From: Tyto alba
Taxonomy: Eukaryota > Chordata > Aves > Strigiformes > Tytonidae
Length of the DNA stretch: 64,000 bases
Assembly: GCF_018691265.1 (NCBI RefSeq)
Contig: NW_024881313.1
Span: 4,580,501 to 4,644,500 of the forward strand
Direction: 5' to 3'
Shown here: positions 1-12,215 of the stretch, in pieces
Layout: each line of letters starts with the position of its first letter
How positions within the stretch are numbered: the stretch's first letter is position 1
Notes under the pieces: model-generated
Database searches by the model: none
What the model was told of the DNA's origin: nothing
Seen by the model: the letters and a program-made list of their open reading frames with translations, nothing else
Made by a program: the position numbers and the translations under genes

Positions 1-714
1 AACTGTAGTTGTGCTAAATGGTAATAAACAATAGAATAAAACACTGTTCTGTAGGAACCATGAGTTGGAGCTGGTTAGAAAAGGTTTGAGTTTAAATTCC
101 AGCTGTCTTTTCAAAATGTTCCATCTTATAGTACTACTTCCATAAGTTCCAGCTAACCATTAAGTGATGGAAAGAACGCTGACAAAGTGGGACTTCAGCT
201 CTCTGGTAATGTAAAGTAAAATGTGAGTCCTTGAATGGTGAATTGCAGATTTATTCCCTGTATGGCCATATCTGTACTTAACTTGGAGCAAAGAAAAAGC
301 ATGTCTAGAAATACTATGCAGATATATTTTTTTTTATTTCCTTTCAAAGAACAATATGCTTCATGATTCCAGCTTTTAAAAATAAAAAATAAAAAGAGGA
401 TACCTTCTCAAAACTGGAGAAGTGAATGTATTTCAATGACATGATCAGACTGATAGCTGAGATTAAAATGGGCCAAGCAGAGTAATTGGTGAATGTGTTT
501 CTTACTGGAACACTGAAGGCTTAGTGCAGTGTCATTTCCAAGGGAAGAAAAGCGCCTTGCAGAAGAGTTAAGACTGTGTCTATGACCCTAATGCTTGCAA
601 AAATTAGTTGAAAAATGTTTTAAGACTAGACCAAATGATAAAAAATATAATGAGTGGTTCGAACGTTGCATCTGTTACCTTGTAAATTCTATTGTAATAA
701 GGTAGCATCGTTGG

Positions 715-763
715 TATGTTTGCCAGAATAAAGCTGGTCTAATAGACCTCTCTTGTTAGAGAG
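715..763 (+). repeat. Dispersed repeat copy A (paired with 1656-1705)
   Basis: About 49 bases around the shared core ATAAAGCTGG, followed by TAAT(A/G)GACCTCT and a GAGAG end. They align without large gaps to 1656-1705. Most differences are transitions. Similarity stops on both sides, so this is either an old short duplication or two remnants of one mobile element. Confidence 0.5.
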
Positions 764-1655
764 TCTTTGTAGAGATACTTTTTAACTGGCTTTCCTAGAC
801 TGTCTCTGCTTTGTTTCTTTAGCTTTGTGCGTTTTGAGAGAAATACAACCTTATGATTTTGTGGGAGTGGAAGAGTTGGCTGGTTAATTCAACGTCTCTA
901 ATTTGAGAGATTATATACTTTTTTAATAAACAGAAGGCATGGAATAAGGAACCTCCTGTATTCAATGGTATAGAGTTTTTGTTTGGTCTTGGCTTTTTGG
1001 CCTGCTCTGATGAAGTGATTGGAAAATCTGTAAAGATCCTTGAAACACTATCAAGGCAAAGCAGGTTCATGAATTTAGAACTAATAATTCTGACCTATCC
1101 CCCTCAATGGCAGGTGTTCATGTTGGTGAGGGAAAAAATCTAAAGGCATATCAATATTTGCTCCACTGTTATTTCTGGATTTATTCTTTTATGCTTTATT
1201 TTTAAAGCCTGAATGCATGTACTCAGAATGGCCACAGTGTTCTCTGTGCTCCTGGTACTGAGCATATCATTCTCACCTCACTTCTGTTTTCCTTTGACTC
1301 CGTGTCTTGCCTAATCTTTTCTTTCCTGACATGTTTCTTAATTTCTTTGTTTACATTTTTGCTGAATACATCTGATCATACTCATTTTTTCCAAAGTTTG
1401 TGATCTGGGTTTGGTGGTAGAAATTACAATGTACAACCGTAATGTTAAAGGTAGCTTGAAAAATGTTACAGAGTTATTCTGAAGTTTAAATGAGGAAAAA
1501 GTAATACAGGAAGTAACTGATAACAAAAAAAGAGAAAAATCAGGTGAACTGATTTAAGGAAGCTGAAATGAGGATAAAGAAATACTTTGAAATCTGAGAT
1601 ACTTAAAAAGCTTCTGATTCTTAATGACTTATGTTTTAAACTATTTACCAATACC

Positions 1656-1705
1656 TATGTTTGTCAAGATAAAGCTGGCTTAATGGACCTCTTACATTGG
1701 AGAGA
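1656..1705 (+). repeat. Dispersed repeat copy B (paired with 715-763)
   Basis: Second copy of the ~49-bp segment described at 715-763, in the same orientation about 940 bp downstream. It shares the ATAAAGCTGG core and the GACCTCT...GAGAG end. Confidence 0.5.
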
Positions 1706-1714
1706 AGATGGAAA

Positions 1715-1744
1715 GGAATGAAGATCTTGGGAATGAAGATCTTG
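1715..1744 (+). repeat. 15-bp tandem duplication
   Basis: The 15-mer GGAATGAAGATCTTG occurs twice head to tail with no mismatch (1715-1729 and 1730-1744), a recent replication-slippage type duplication. It directly follows dispersed repeat copy B. Confidence 0.9.
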
Positions 1745-2169
1745 AAAAGGTTACACATTGGCAAAATCCATATTTTGACACTAGGGAGGGAGGAAGTATA
1801 AACCCTGTGCAGAAATCATGATGTTGGCAGCAGCTGTTGTTGCAGAAGAGTTAGATAGTACATTTACTGATGTGCTGACTTTGTGAGGGTAATTTTCTTC
1901 TGAGTCTTTTTTTTATTTTATTTTATGGAGAATGCAAAAGGTAGCAGAAGGCAAAGAAAGAATAAGCAGATTTGTTGAGAGTACCATCTAAAAATGTTGA
2001 CTGGGGTGGAGACAATTATCCTACAATGACTAAAAGGGTGGAATGACTGATTTTATTAAAGTATAGCGTATATTTTGGCTATAAAACTGTGTGTAGTCTG
2101 GCCAACTAGTGACCGATGTGTAGGGAAACATATCTGTCTCCATTTATTCGAAGGTGTAAAGATGAGTTA

Positions 2170-2452
2170 TTCAGGCTGGCCCAATGGGATATAACCAGGA
2201 ATAATAGGCTGGAAATTATTAAGGAAAGAAAAATGCATGCTGTGTCTACCAGGAAAAACTTCCTAACGACATTCTTCATACACTGTGGAATAATTTTCTA
2301 AAGGAGATGGTTGAAGCCAAGCATCTCAACATGCTTTAAACTGTACTGGGCAAAGTGCTAGGAACTATTCTGAAGGGAAAAATCTTTAACTGGCAGGAGG
2401 ACGGCCACATGATCTAATAGGTCTTTTCCATCTCTAATGTCTACAATTCTGT
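2170..2452 (+). mobile_element. CR1 LINE fragment, 3' end (old copy)
   Basis: This region matches the general layout of a CR1 3' end: a GGAAAAACTTCCT block near 2251, a 'TGTGGAATAATTTTCTAAAGG' type block, and the ending GATCTAATAGGTCTTTTCC...TCTAATGTCTACAATTCT. CR1 is the dominant LINE of birds and other sauropsids. The copy is 5'-truncated, as most are, and is strongly diverged. It contains no intact reverse transcriptase frame. Confidence 0.8.
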
Positions 2453-4713
2453 TGTGTTCTCACACATGGTGTTCAAAAACAGTTAAAGGAAAACTGTCCA
2501 GATGGAAGTTAAAAATCCCTGTGGCACTCTGTGAAAAAGAGTAAGGGATAACTGCAGAATTGGAGCCAACATTCCTTTTCTCAGTAAAACTGGTTCTAAT
2601 ATCCATGTCTGTGTGTGAGCTGTTACCCCATTGCTCTGTTTTCTTGTGGTTCCTTTAATGCTGGTATCTGGTTCATCCTGTCAAGTGTTCTGAGATACAC
2701 AGAGTAAGAAAGATATTCAAATTTCAGCCTGTTGTAAGTCCTAGGGAATAAAAGTGAATTTAACTTCATTTTTTAAATTTTGGTTGCTTCTTCTAGAGAA
2801 CTTTTAAATTTAAGGAGTTGCAGGTGGTATTTGGAAATGTTTCTGGAATGCAGTGATGACTTTGAAGCTCTCTACGAAGTTTGGTTTTAAATGTTCATAG
2901 GTTTCTTTTTTTCTCTTTGTGCTCTTAAAACGGAGACTCTTGTTCAAAATGTGTATTTTTCATTTAGTCAAAAAAATCAGTGTGACTCCTGTGCTTAGGA
3001 CAGTGGGGATGGCGAGCACAAGACCATAATAACCCCGACTGCTTCTGAGTCCTAATTCCATACTATGCTAAATGTGGGTGGCACGTGTCAGCACCGAGCC
3101 CAGCACCGTGCGCACCGGAGCAGAGCTACAAACTGGAAGGCGCAGCACAGAGTAGAACTGGGAGTACACTGTGCCAGCACAGCAGCTGCCAGTGTGGGGA
3201 CAGTCCCCACCAGCTGCGAGCACTGGAGGTGCCACTGGAGAAAATGCAACGTATTCTGAATCTTAATGCAAAACAGTTGTACTTGCAATTCAGTGTTGCC
3301 TTAAAAAGGCTTTTTTAGTCTGTGGGTGCAACTCTTGTTTAAAAAAAAAAAAGTCCAGGGAAACCTGACTTACTCAAATGGGTTGGGCCACTGAAGACTT
3401 AGGATTCTACATTTTATTTTGTCTCTTATTAAGCAAGGAAGATCTGCAGATCTTACACTGGACACATGAGAAGAAACATTGATATCCTATGTACCTGAAC
3501 CAAAGTCTTAGGACACTACTCTGTGTTAAAGGAGACTCCTTTGTAGGCCCATTAAACACGTAAACAATTTTTAAAAAGTAAAAGAAAACAACCCAGATGG
3601 GGGAAACTTTGCAGGCAGGGACAACTGCCCTTGTCTTGTAGTGCAGGCCTTTTGAAAGTAAATTGTTGATGCCCTAAATGGCTGAATCCAGGATCAGTAG
3701 GAATGAAAACTGATCTTCTGTTGACCCCCATCTGGATGATGCTAGTATTCTGGGTTACTCATGTTTCCTTTTCAAAGTCATGGTGATGAGTTGGGCAAGG
3801 ATGGGATTTATGTGTGACAATATTATTTGATGATCCAGTGTCATTCTAATCACTGGCTCTTTGCAGAAAGTTCTCTTGTATTGGAGGGCATCTTTATGTT
3901 TTGACAAGTCTCTTAAGTTGTGCTAATAAAAGAGGGGAGAATATTCTAGCAGAAGTACTCCCTCTGTGCTTTAAACAAATACCTGAAAATTATTCCATGT
4001 TCATAGGGCTTACTCTAGTATTGCTTGTTGTGAGACAATTCAATAGCTTGAGCTTTTGTCCTTAGCAGGACTGCTGCTGGTTAATCCACAGAGAGCACAC
4101 AGAAATATCAAGATTTCCTAATTCTTCCTCCCCCAACCACATTTTAAAAAGACATGATTTATATGATTAAATAAAAGTGTAAGGGAAACAGTATTGCCCT
4201 TTACTGCTGATAAACATTTAGAATTCAGCTGTGACTGTACAAACTGTGTAAACATTCACCTTTCAGTTTGTCCAACAGTGTTCAGTCCGGTTGCCTCACC
4301 ACTTCGATCTACTGAAATGCAGAGGACAGAGGAGAGTCGTGCAGTTCCTGATCTGAAGAAAGTGTTTTTAACTACAGTTCTCTTTGTGCCAAGCACAACA
4401 TAGGACCTGAATTGAAAACAAAATTACTTACTGCACTATGTTTGACCTACAACTTTAACCCTTAAAACTTAGTTATCGTTTTCATTCCTGTAGTTTTGCT
4501 GGGACACAGTGTGTGGAATTTCCTAGACCTTAGACAGCTTTAACCTGTATCTGTTCATAAGAAGAGTTAAAGAGTGGCTTGACAGGAACAGAGTAAGGCA
4601 TGGAAATTTCACCCTAATGCTGACCCTTCAGTTTCTGTTCCTGGTTCTGTTAGCAGTTGTATTTTAATTATTCTGTATTGTGGAAGAATATTAAATTTGT
4701 CTGCCGTAAAACT
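2453..4713. other. Large intron, segment 2
   Basis: AT-rich intron apart from a GC-rich, CpG-rich patch at 3065-3245 (listed separately). No exon or repeat was otherwise recognised. An A12 tract lies near 3341-3352. Confidence 0.65.
3065..3245. other. GC-rich, CpG-bearing patch of unknown origin
   Basis: About 180 bases are markedly richer in G+C than their surroundings and hold about seven CpGs (GCACGTGTC, CACCGAGC, CCGTGCGCACCGG, GGCGCAG, TGCGAGC). Overlapping frames stay open on both strands (3065-3259 and 3085-3318 +, 3088-3288 -), as GC-rich DNA often does. The translations are Cys/Ala/His-rich and resemble no family I know. It could be a fragment of a GC-rich mobile element or a small conserved element. 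Confidence 0.4.
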
Positions 4714-4773
4714 GGGGGGGGAGGGGGAAGGGGGGAAAGAGGGAGGGGGAAGGGGGGAAAGAGGAAGGGGGAA
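4714..4773 (+). repeat. G-rich polypurine minisatellite with quadruplex potential
   Basis: Sixty bases of G runs separated by one to five purines, including a ~22-bp unit (A-G5-AA-G6-AAAGA-G3) repeated twice at 4722-4743 and 4744-4764. At least six runs of three or more Gs with short loops satisfy the usual G-quadruplex pattern on the + (sense, transcribed RNA) strand. The opposite strand is a C/T tract. Confidence 0.9.
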
Positions 4774-7700
4774 GTGTGAAACACTGTGTAACACTTTATT
4801 AAAACCTTTAAGTTTTTAAATAAATCCACATAATGATTTAATAGTATCCCTTTATGTTGTTTAATTGTTGGCAAATTAATGGGGTTTTTTAACGTGTAGT
4901 TTAGGTCATTGTCAACAATGCTAATCTGACATGTAATTATTATCTGTTTGCTTTATTTGATGTGAGTTGCTGCAAACTGTGTAAGATCCTAGTTACTGAG
5001 CAACTATATAGTTTGACCATATGCAGTCAGAAACAACACATTTTTGCTGTCGTTTTGTTTTCAGTCTGTTTCCTTTGCTTTCTGAGAATGTGTGGCTTGT
5101 GGCTCTTAGTGTATTTGCCAGTGGCAGTACAAAGAAAGTCACATTGACTTTTAGCTCTGGCTGAGGAGCACACTACTTGTGTTTTATTTGTGATAGATTT
5201 CTTGGTTTTGCTTAAAATCATGACTCTTCAGAAACCAATATAAAAGTAACCTGTAAATAATCTGTACCAGTATATGACTATACATAGCTTTTCAAATTTG
5301 GTTGATTTCTGATTTCCAACATTTTTCCGTTTAAACTATTTCTCAGAATGCTACAATTTCTAGTAGTCTGAAGGCAGTATTTGGGAACAGCTAAATGCTT
5401 TTTTGTCTTGAATAAGGCATTTTGTGTTGCGTGTCCTAGACTAGAGATTTCCTCTCTCTTTCAAAAGTTGGGAGAACAATTGGAGAAGGGAGTTTGCAGT
5501 AGCATTATCGGCACGTGAAACATTGTAGTAGAGCTCTAGTTTAGAGTAAACTAGGACTGTATATAGCCTTCCTATTTCTGTGGATACTCATCTTAGAATT
5601 TATTATTTATATCAGTGGGGAGTTAGGGCTGATGTTGGGGCAGTGGGAAGGCTTTGTAGCAGAAGCACTAAATGAGAAGCTGATGTGAATTTGGCAAGCA
5701 GGAGTGTTTCCTGAGATGGAGCATCCTCTTAGCAGCCTCAGCCTGAATCCTGGCTGCCTCTGAGGGCTCCCACCCTGTCCAAGATGGAAGTTCCTGCAGA
5801 GAGCACTAACAGCGTCTCTCACTGCCTCAGCGTATCGTGGTAAGGTGTGGGGCTTGAATGCTGTGAAACAATGCAATAAATGCCTCCCAGGGCCAAAATG
5901 AACACACCGGATCACCTCCATGCATCATTCCTGGACTAGAACAAACTGGACTGTAAGAAAGCATTTCTATTAGTGGTGCAGTGACTGTCACACCTAATAA
6001 AGAAGGTGATTAATCTGTTACTGTTTGGTCACTGGCACTTCTTCCCCACTGTATTAGTATGCTTATCAATTCTTAACACTAAATCTGACTATATGCACTT
6101 ACTTAGTATGTTGTTTTACTTAGTAGACAATTACACCAGTCTTGAATGGAGCATTTTTTGCTAACTGAGCTAAAGGATTCTTAGAAGATTGAAACAGTAG
6201 GCAGCAAAGCTTGTTAAGGAGTTTTTATTTTACAAGCCCTCAAGAATTCAGAATATGGCTTGCTTACTACTTAAAAAAGTCCAAACGTCCCTTATAGACT
6301 CCATCTCAGAGCCAGCATCAAATCTATGCTATACTTGTCTGAAAATCCAAACATGCACTCTTGGCCGTTACTGTTTACTGAATCAGAACCCTACTGTTTC
6401 CACTTGCACTGTATCTAATTTATCGTAAGTGACCACAAAAACTAAAATTATTTATATGTTGGCACCTAACAGCTCCACTATAGTTAAGGGTCTGTTGGCA
6501 TTTCCATTATAAACCTTCCCTTTGAGAGGTTTATAACTTGGCGGTTTTACTTTTGCTTCAGGCTTAAATGTGCCATTTTCATCCAAGCACAAATTCTTCT
6601 ACAGAATTTCATTTAAATCAGTTTGGCCATTATTTATTTTAGAGTGTGTATGTTGGGGAGTGGAAGGGAACACACTATTTAATTTTGGTTTCAGAAGCTT
6701 TTTGGTCAGACTATATAATGAAAGAAAAATGGTGCTTTTTATTTTATTTTTAAGGTACTTAACCCTTCCTTGGATGTGTCAAAGTTACTAAAACCATGCT
6801 TTTTCAGGTTGCTTGCAGTGCTTACTCTCACCCACCCACGCGTCTTGCCTGCCCCTACCCAATGACATGCTTTGAGGAAGCATCCTCGGGCTTCTGGCAG
6901 TGAAAGGTTTTGGGGGGAGCGGATGCAATAACATACAGTGGATGTTCTGTTGAGAGGCCTCAAGCCAACCAGTCCAACTGAGGAAACAGATGGAGCTTAA
7001 TTGGAAAAAGACAGGCCGAATGCAGTTGTCAGTCAAATGTAACCCTGTGTGGTTGAGAGTGGCATTTCCCATGGCTCTGCCATTTCTTGTGGGATGTGTG
7101 TAAATTACTGCTTGGGTGCAGTAATCCTCTGAGTCTAAAAGTGGTGTGAGTTGCTGTTTTCCCCTGCTCCTGAATGCTGAACCACAGAGGAATTTCAACT
7201 CTTTTTTAGTCATAAATGCTTGCCATAGTACTGTATTATTATGCTAATTAAGTTCTTGCCACACGAACAATACATATCTATAATGTTTCAGTACTAATCA
7301 TAGTAGCATAGTACCAGTGTTCTTTTACATGGTGGTTTAAGAATACAAAGAAGGGAAATTGTATACAGAGAGGTGGAAGCTTTTATTAGACCAAATAATA
7401 CAGCTGAAAATAGAAAACAAGTTTCTGAGTCAGTTCTTTCATCACATTGTGCAAGAAGCAGTAAACTACAATAGTTGGAGCGTTTTTTTCCTTTGCTATT
7501 GAATTACTCACAAGAAAAAGCTACTTGATGGAAAACAAAGTGGGGAGAGAATATGCGGTTTGACAGTTTCTTGTGTACTCATTTTGGGATCTTCTTTTTT
7601 CAGGTAGTTCATGCAGATTACTCATTGGACAAACAAGTAATAAAACTGCTTTGTTGTATTGTGTCTTATGTTTTATTAACAAGATGGAGAAGGGAAGCAC

Positions 7701-10700
7701 GAGTATAATTAATTATGGCAGCAGATACCAGCAGTTTATTGAACCCTAGGGCATTAGATCCCATTGAAGCATTTGAAAGTCTTCTCCATCTTGCCTTTTT
7801 TTCCCCCTAATTTCAGATGTTAATGAATTTATAGGTCAGACATTCCAAATCCTGACTGTTTTAGAGACAACTCATTTTAAATTTTATTAGGTTATTTTTA
7901 GTTTGTTGGCAGTAACATTTAAAAGCACTGAAGGCTAAAACTTTAGTTTATATTAAAACTTGCTATTTTCAGCTTTGGACTCTGGAAACAGAAGCTTCTA
8001 GAAACACCAAATGTTACAAGATACATGATTAGTTTATCACTATTAAAGCTTTATTTTTAGTAACATTTTCACTGTTATCCCTTTATTGCTAAGGATCAAG
8101 AAATTTAAACTATATGCAGTCATGGGAAAGAAAATCGTTAGAAGTACCTTAAGAGAGTACAGCTATAAAGCTCCAGTTCAGGATAGAACACTTAAGCATC
8201 TACTAAAATCCATCCATTTTAACAGGAAACTCAGGGGTTTCAAAGCACAATGTAGAGCTGACGTTCTGGGCATGATTTTGCTGGACTCTTCATGCAGCTA
8301 TAAGCTAATTGTTTTAATTGTTTGGAAATATCCTTCATCCCAAACTAAACAGAGAGGATTTATTATTTGGTATCACTGAAGATCAAGGATTTATTGTTTG
8401 CTATTTTCAGCATCTAATCTTATTGATATTATTTAAATCTTGTGGAAATAAAACTTAGCACAGTGACTTACTCATCTTTCTGCCTTTCTTGGAAACAGTA
8501 TAGTATTGAGCTAGAATGTTTTATCGTTACTTTCAAAGCAGCGTCTCCTGCAAACATGACCTTGAAGTACAACTATGTAATTTAGGCTTTGCAAGTTGTT
8601 ATGTGTCATTACTACTCTGTTAATGTCTCTTCAGTACAACTATGGCCGACTCACTTTAAATGCTGCCCCTCACTTCCTAACTCTCTAATTGAAGCAGAAA
8701 TAATGTCCATTTTAACTATCCTTTCATCCACTCTAGTAGGAATTTTGCTGTTTCTCATGAGGTCACAGCTGGGAATGAGCATTCTTGAATCTCTGTCACT
8801 TTAACAGCTTGAGTGTCCTCTACACTGGCTGATGAAATAAAATACATTTTCTAAATTCCAGTTGTTGCCATGGATTTCCAGTGGCAAAATATACAGGTTT
8901 TAGGTGGGAAAAGAGAACCGAGGGAGGTTTATTAGCTGAACGGTACCTGTCTGTAAGTACCTGGCGTAGACTGCAGTTGCACAGGAATGTTTCTTTTATT
9001 GGTGCAGGGACCTAGTGTACAGTTTGAACTGTTCCTAATGCTCATGTGGGTTGCTGAAACCACTGAACTTTGTCTGCAACTTTGTCAAGTGTTAATAGAA
9101 TATGTACCTGTACTTTCACTAGGAGAGTATCTGCCTGCTCTTGGTCACCTGCATGTGTTGCTTCAACCAGATCTGAACTTTGCAAGCTGAGGATGTGTTT
9201 TTGGAGGGCAATACCTTAGAACTTGAGCTAATTTGTGCAGCTCATCATTACTTTGTCTCCCTAATCAGATAGTTCCTGTGAAAGCCATCAAATTTAATTG
9301 TTGCTGTGAATAAGTACTCGCTGTGATGAGATGGAACTTCATAGTTTTTATGTATTTAAATAAACTGTATGGAAATTAAGCTTAGAGAGGAGGAAAATTA
9401 GCTTGGAGAAGTCACAGTTCAGGCATGAAGGTCCTCGTTCTAAGTGTTGCACAGATGCTCTCAACATTTTTCTTTTCCTTATAAAACAAAGCAAAGAAAC
9501 TAAAAATGGGCAGAAAGATGTAAACAGGCTCCCAAAAAAACAGTCCCTGATTTTCTTTTCTTGTGTTAATTTTCGTATATTTGTGGAAACTTCTGTAATT
9601 TTTCCCACTATTCAGAAATTGTCCATACTGGCTCACACTGCCCTGTTCTGTATTGTATGTGTTCGCTATAGAAAGATTTTCAAAAGTGGACAAAATATAT
9701 TACATGCAGGTGTTCCTGTTAACTCAAATGAGAGATTATTTCAAAAACTAAAAGCTGTGGCTTAAATCTGAAGTTACAGGGAAGACATACAATAAATCGG
9801 TTGTATTTAATTGATGACAGTGGAAATGCTATCAACAAATATAAATAACTGCTGCCTCTTCTAAAATACACGAGATTATAAGAGAGTGACTTGTTATTAC
9901 AATACTGTCAAATCATGTAACTTTATATGAACTAGTGTTTTAGTTATTAACTGCTAATATTTGAATGTTTCATTTTTTCGTTCCTCCTTATATTCACTCC
10001 ATGTACAGCTCAGATAGCAGTAATTTCTTAGTATGAGCTTCTTAATGAGCAGAGATGTTGCAAAATTAGTTTTACGGACTTTTTTCTTGCTTTCTCTAGT
10101 CCTGTAGTATATTTTAGACCTCTTATTTGTGTAGAAAAGTAAGTAAGGATTTAATTGCAGTTCTCCACTCAATGCTAAGCCAGATTCTTGGCATACAACT
10201 GTCATAAGGATTTCTTTTCTCTGCCTTGCAATGACCTTAACTTGACCTAAAATGACTAGTTTCTGTAGGGATTGCAATGGCTCAGGCTCAGAAGGGTTCT
10301 TGTCTGTCACTTGGTGGTTGCTTTGTGTGTGTGTATGTTTTACATGACATAATATTGTCGTGTCAGTACTCAGTTCCTAATAAAGACAGGAAAACTAGTT
10401 CCACATATTTGAATGTAATTTGCATTAATCTGCTTCCATGTACACAGTGGCACAGCAGAGACATCTAGGCACCATGTTTTTCTTTTTAAATAATATATGC
10501 TGGAAATACAGTAAGTTTAAGATATCCGTCTGTCTGTTTCATTACAAATCCATTTAAAATACTAATCATAACTCATATTCCCTCATTCTTTCCACATTTA
10601 GGGGTGTTACCTGGGTTTGGAATAGCCAGCTGTCTCAAACACTATCCGCATTTTTAAAGGAATAAGAAGTCTTGGCAGACACTGGAACAATTAATTGGCT

Positions 10701-11440
10701 TTTTCAGCCAAGTCAGGTTAGGAAAGTATTTTGCGGGGAAAGGGCCGGCTGGGAGGGGAATACAAGCTCCTGGTTTCAAATTTGAGGTCTATTAACCCTT
10801 TAGAAATGGTAGTCAGACTTTTTCCTAAGCACAGTTCCCCATCTCTGACATTTGTGAAATTTATTTCTCAGGTGAAAAGATTCTAAACTATTAATATACA
10901 GGACAAATATGTTTTATTGGGGGGAGATGCCTGGGATGATGTGGCAAGTGCTCAATCTAAATCATGATGGACTTAAAAATCTCTGAGGTGAAATAAGCAT
11001 TAGAATCTGTGTTAAAGAACTCTAACCTTCTAGGGAAGAAGGAGGAAGGTGGCATCTGAGGCACAGGATGATGCTTTCTTCCTGTTGAGTTAGGACAAAA
11101 TATTTCCTGGCTGGACTTGCTCATCACACTCAACACCTTGGCTTAACCACAGATGCTTAGTTAGTATTTAATTTCCAGCTCCATATCTTTGCTTATTTTC
11201 ATTCTAAAACCAGAACAAGCACTAAACACCAAATTTTAATTACACGTATGGCCTTGCATTCCTGAAGTGTTTTGTTTGAAGTATTAGAATTGTTACACAG
11301 TCTGCTTTTTCACAATTCTGTGTACCTTTGGGTGCCAATATTTCAATTTATGGAAAAGAATTTTCAACATAGTTGCCTTTAACAGTCAGATGCTCTTGTT
11401 CTGAAGATTCTTTGTTTGTTTGTTTCAATTGTCCTTTATG
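4774..11440. other. Large intron, segment 3
   Basis: This is AT-rich intron. An imperfect 18-bp direct repeat occurs at 8356-8373 and 8387-8404 (GGATTTATT.TTTG.TAT). Two slightly GC-richer stretches, about 5600-5930 and 6800-7200, carry chance minus-strand frames of 104 and 141 codons without recognisable domains. No interspersed repeat or exon was recognised. Confidence 0.6.
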
Positions 11441-11443
11441 GAG

Positions 11444-11461
11444 TAAACTACTAGTAGTTTA
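11444..11461. repeat. 18-bp perfect palindrome
   Basis: TAAACTACTAGTAGTTTA equals its own reverse complement with no spacer. It is the first of three inverted repeats in this block. Confidence 0.95.
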
Positions 11462-11779
11462 GACTGGAAACTGTAAAGTTAAACTTTTTGGAATCGTTAC
11501 TGCCCCAAGTGGGAATATAAACCATATTGAACAAAATTTATTTAGCCTATTAAAAAGTCAGCCTAAAACTACATTTAATTAGTTTACACTATTACATCAC
11601 TTCTAGTGGGGAGTGCAACTTATGCAGGGTAAAAGGAGCTCTATCAGGTGAGCTGACTGTGGCCCATATGGGGCTTTAAGATAATGATGAGTTTAAATTT
11701 CCTCTTAGAGCTAAGTGAGAATAAAACTGGAGGCAATAAATAGTCTTGGCCAAAGCCATTAAATGAAAAAGCTGGGAAT

Positions 11780-11846
11780 TCTCCAGCTCTTGACTTAAAT
11801 TGTTTGTTTATCAGCTGGCGCCTAGTCTGGAGTCAAGAGCTGGAGA
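11780..11846. repeat. Inverted repeat, 16-bp perfect arms, 35-nt loop
   Basis: The left arm 11780-11795 (TCTCCAGCTCTTGACT) and right arm 11831-11846 (AGTCAAGAGCTGGAGA) are exact reverse complements around a 35-base loop. In RNA this would form a stable 16-bp stem. The stem is too short and the loop too long for a typical microRNA precursor. Confidence 0.95.
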
Positions 11847-12179
11847 TTTCTATCTGTGACAGAACTTTGAAACTCTTGCAGGACACTTTCATTTTAACTT
11901 AAGGTAACTTGAGTTTATAGCTTTGGCTTTAAAGATTACTAATGATTTACTCATTTCCTTACCATTTAACCAGAGAGGACTTTTTCCCAGGAAGGGATCT
12001 GTGTTTATTTAGGGCCTTTGTCTGCAGAGGGATTAAAAGGCAGCCCACCAGCATTGTGAACTTGATGGTAATAAAAGGTCACCAACACACACCATAAAAA
12101 CGTTCTTACTATGGAATTAATTATACAGTGTAATTTTACAAAGCATTTCAGTAACCTTCCTTTTAGACTTCTGCTGTGT

Positions 12180-12210
12180 TTGATTTTTCCTCAAATGGAG
12201 GAAAAATCAA
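12180..12210. repeat. Hairpin, 13-bp perfect stem, 5-nt loop
   Basis: The left arm TTGATTTTTCCTC (12180-12192) and right arm GAGGAAAAATCAA (12198-12210) are exact reverse complements around AAATG. The short loop gives a compact hairpin in either strand's RNA. Confidence 0.95.
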
Positions 12211-12215
12211 CTTTT

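Larger units (their letters stand above)
1..2169. other. Large intron, segment 1
   Basis: AT-rich intronic sequence without a recognisable exon. It contains two related ~49-bp stretches (715-763 and 1656-1705) and a perfect 15-bp tandem duplication at 1715-1744, listed separately. Short open frames on the minus strand (819-1070, 1338-1526) look like chance. Confidence 0.7.
11441..12215. other. Palindrome-rich intronic block, possible conserved non-coding element
   Basis: Within 775 bases there are three perfect inverted repeats (11444-11461, 11780-11846 and 12180-12210, listed separately). The intervening sequence has few simple repeats and several words typical of developmental enhancers (TAAT, ATAAAA, CAGCTG). 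No reading frame or mobile-element ends were recognised. The function is unknown; a conserved regulatory element is an inference. Confidence 0.4.

Noticed and set aside
5607..5921. 104-codon minus-strand frame in a GC-richer stretch
   Set aside because: No recognisable domain and no splice signals linking it to other frames.
6788..7213. 141-codon minus-strand frame
   Set aside because: No domain, signal or family resemblance. The region is plain intron with mildly higher GC.
11780..11846. Inverted repeat considered as a microRNA precursor
   Set aside because: The stem is only 16 bp with a 35-nt loop, too short a duplex for a Drosha/Dicer substrate. Kept only as a structural observation.
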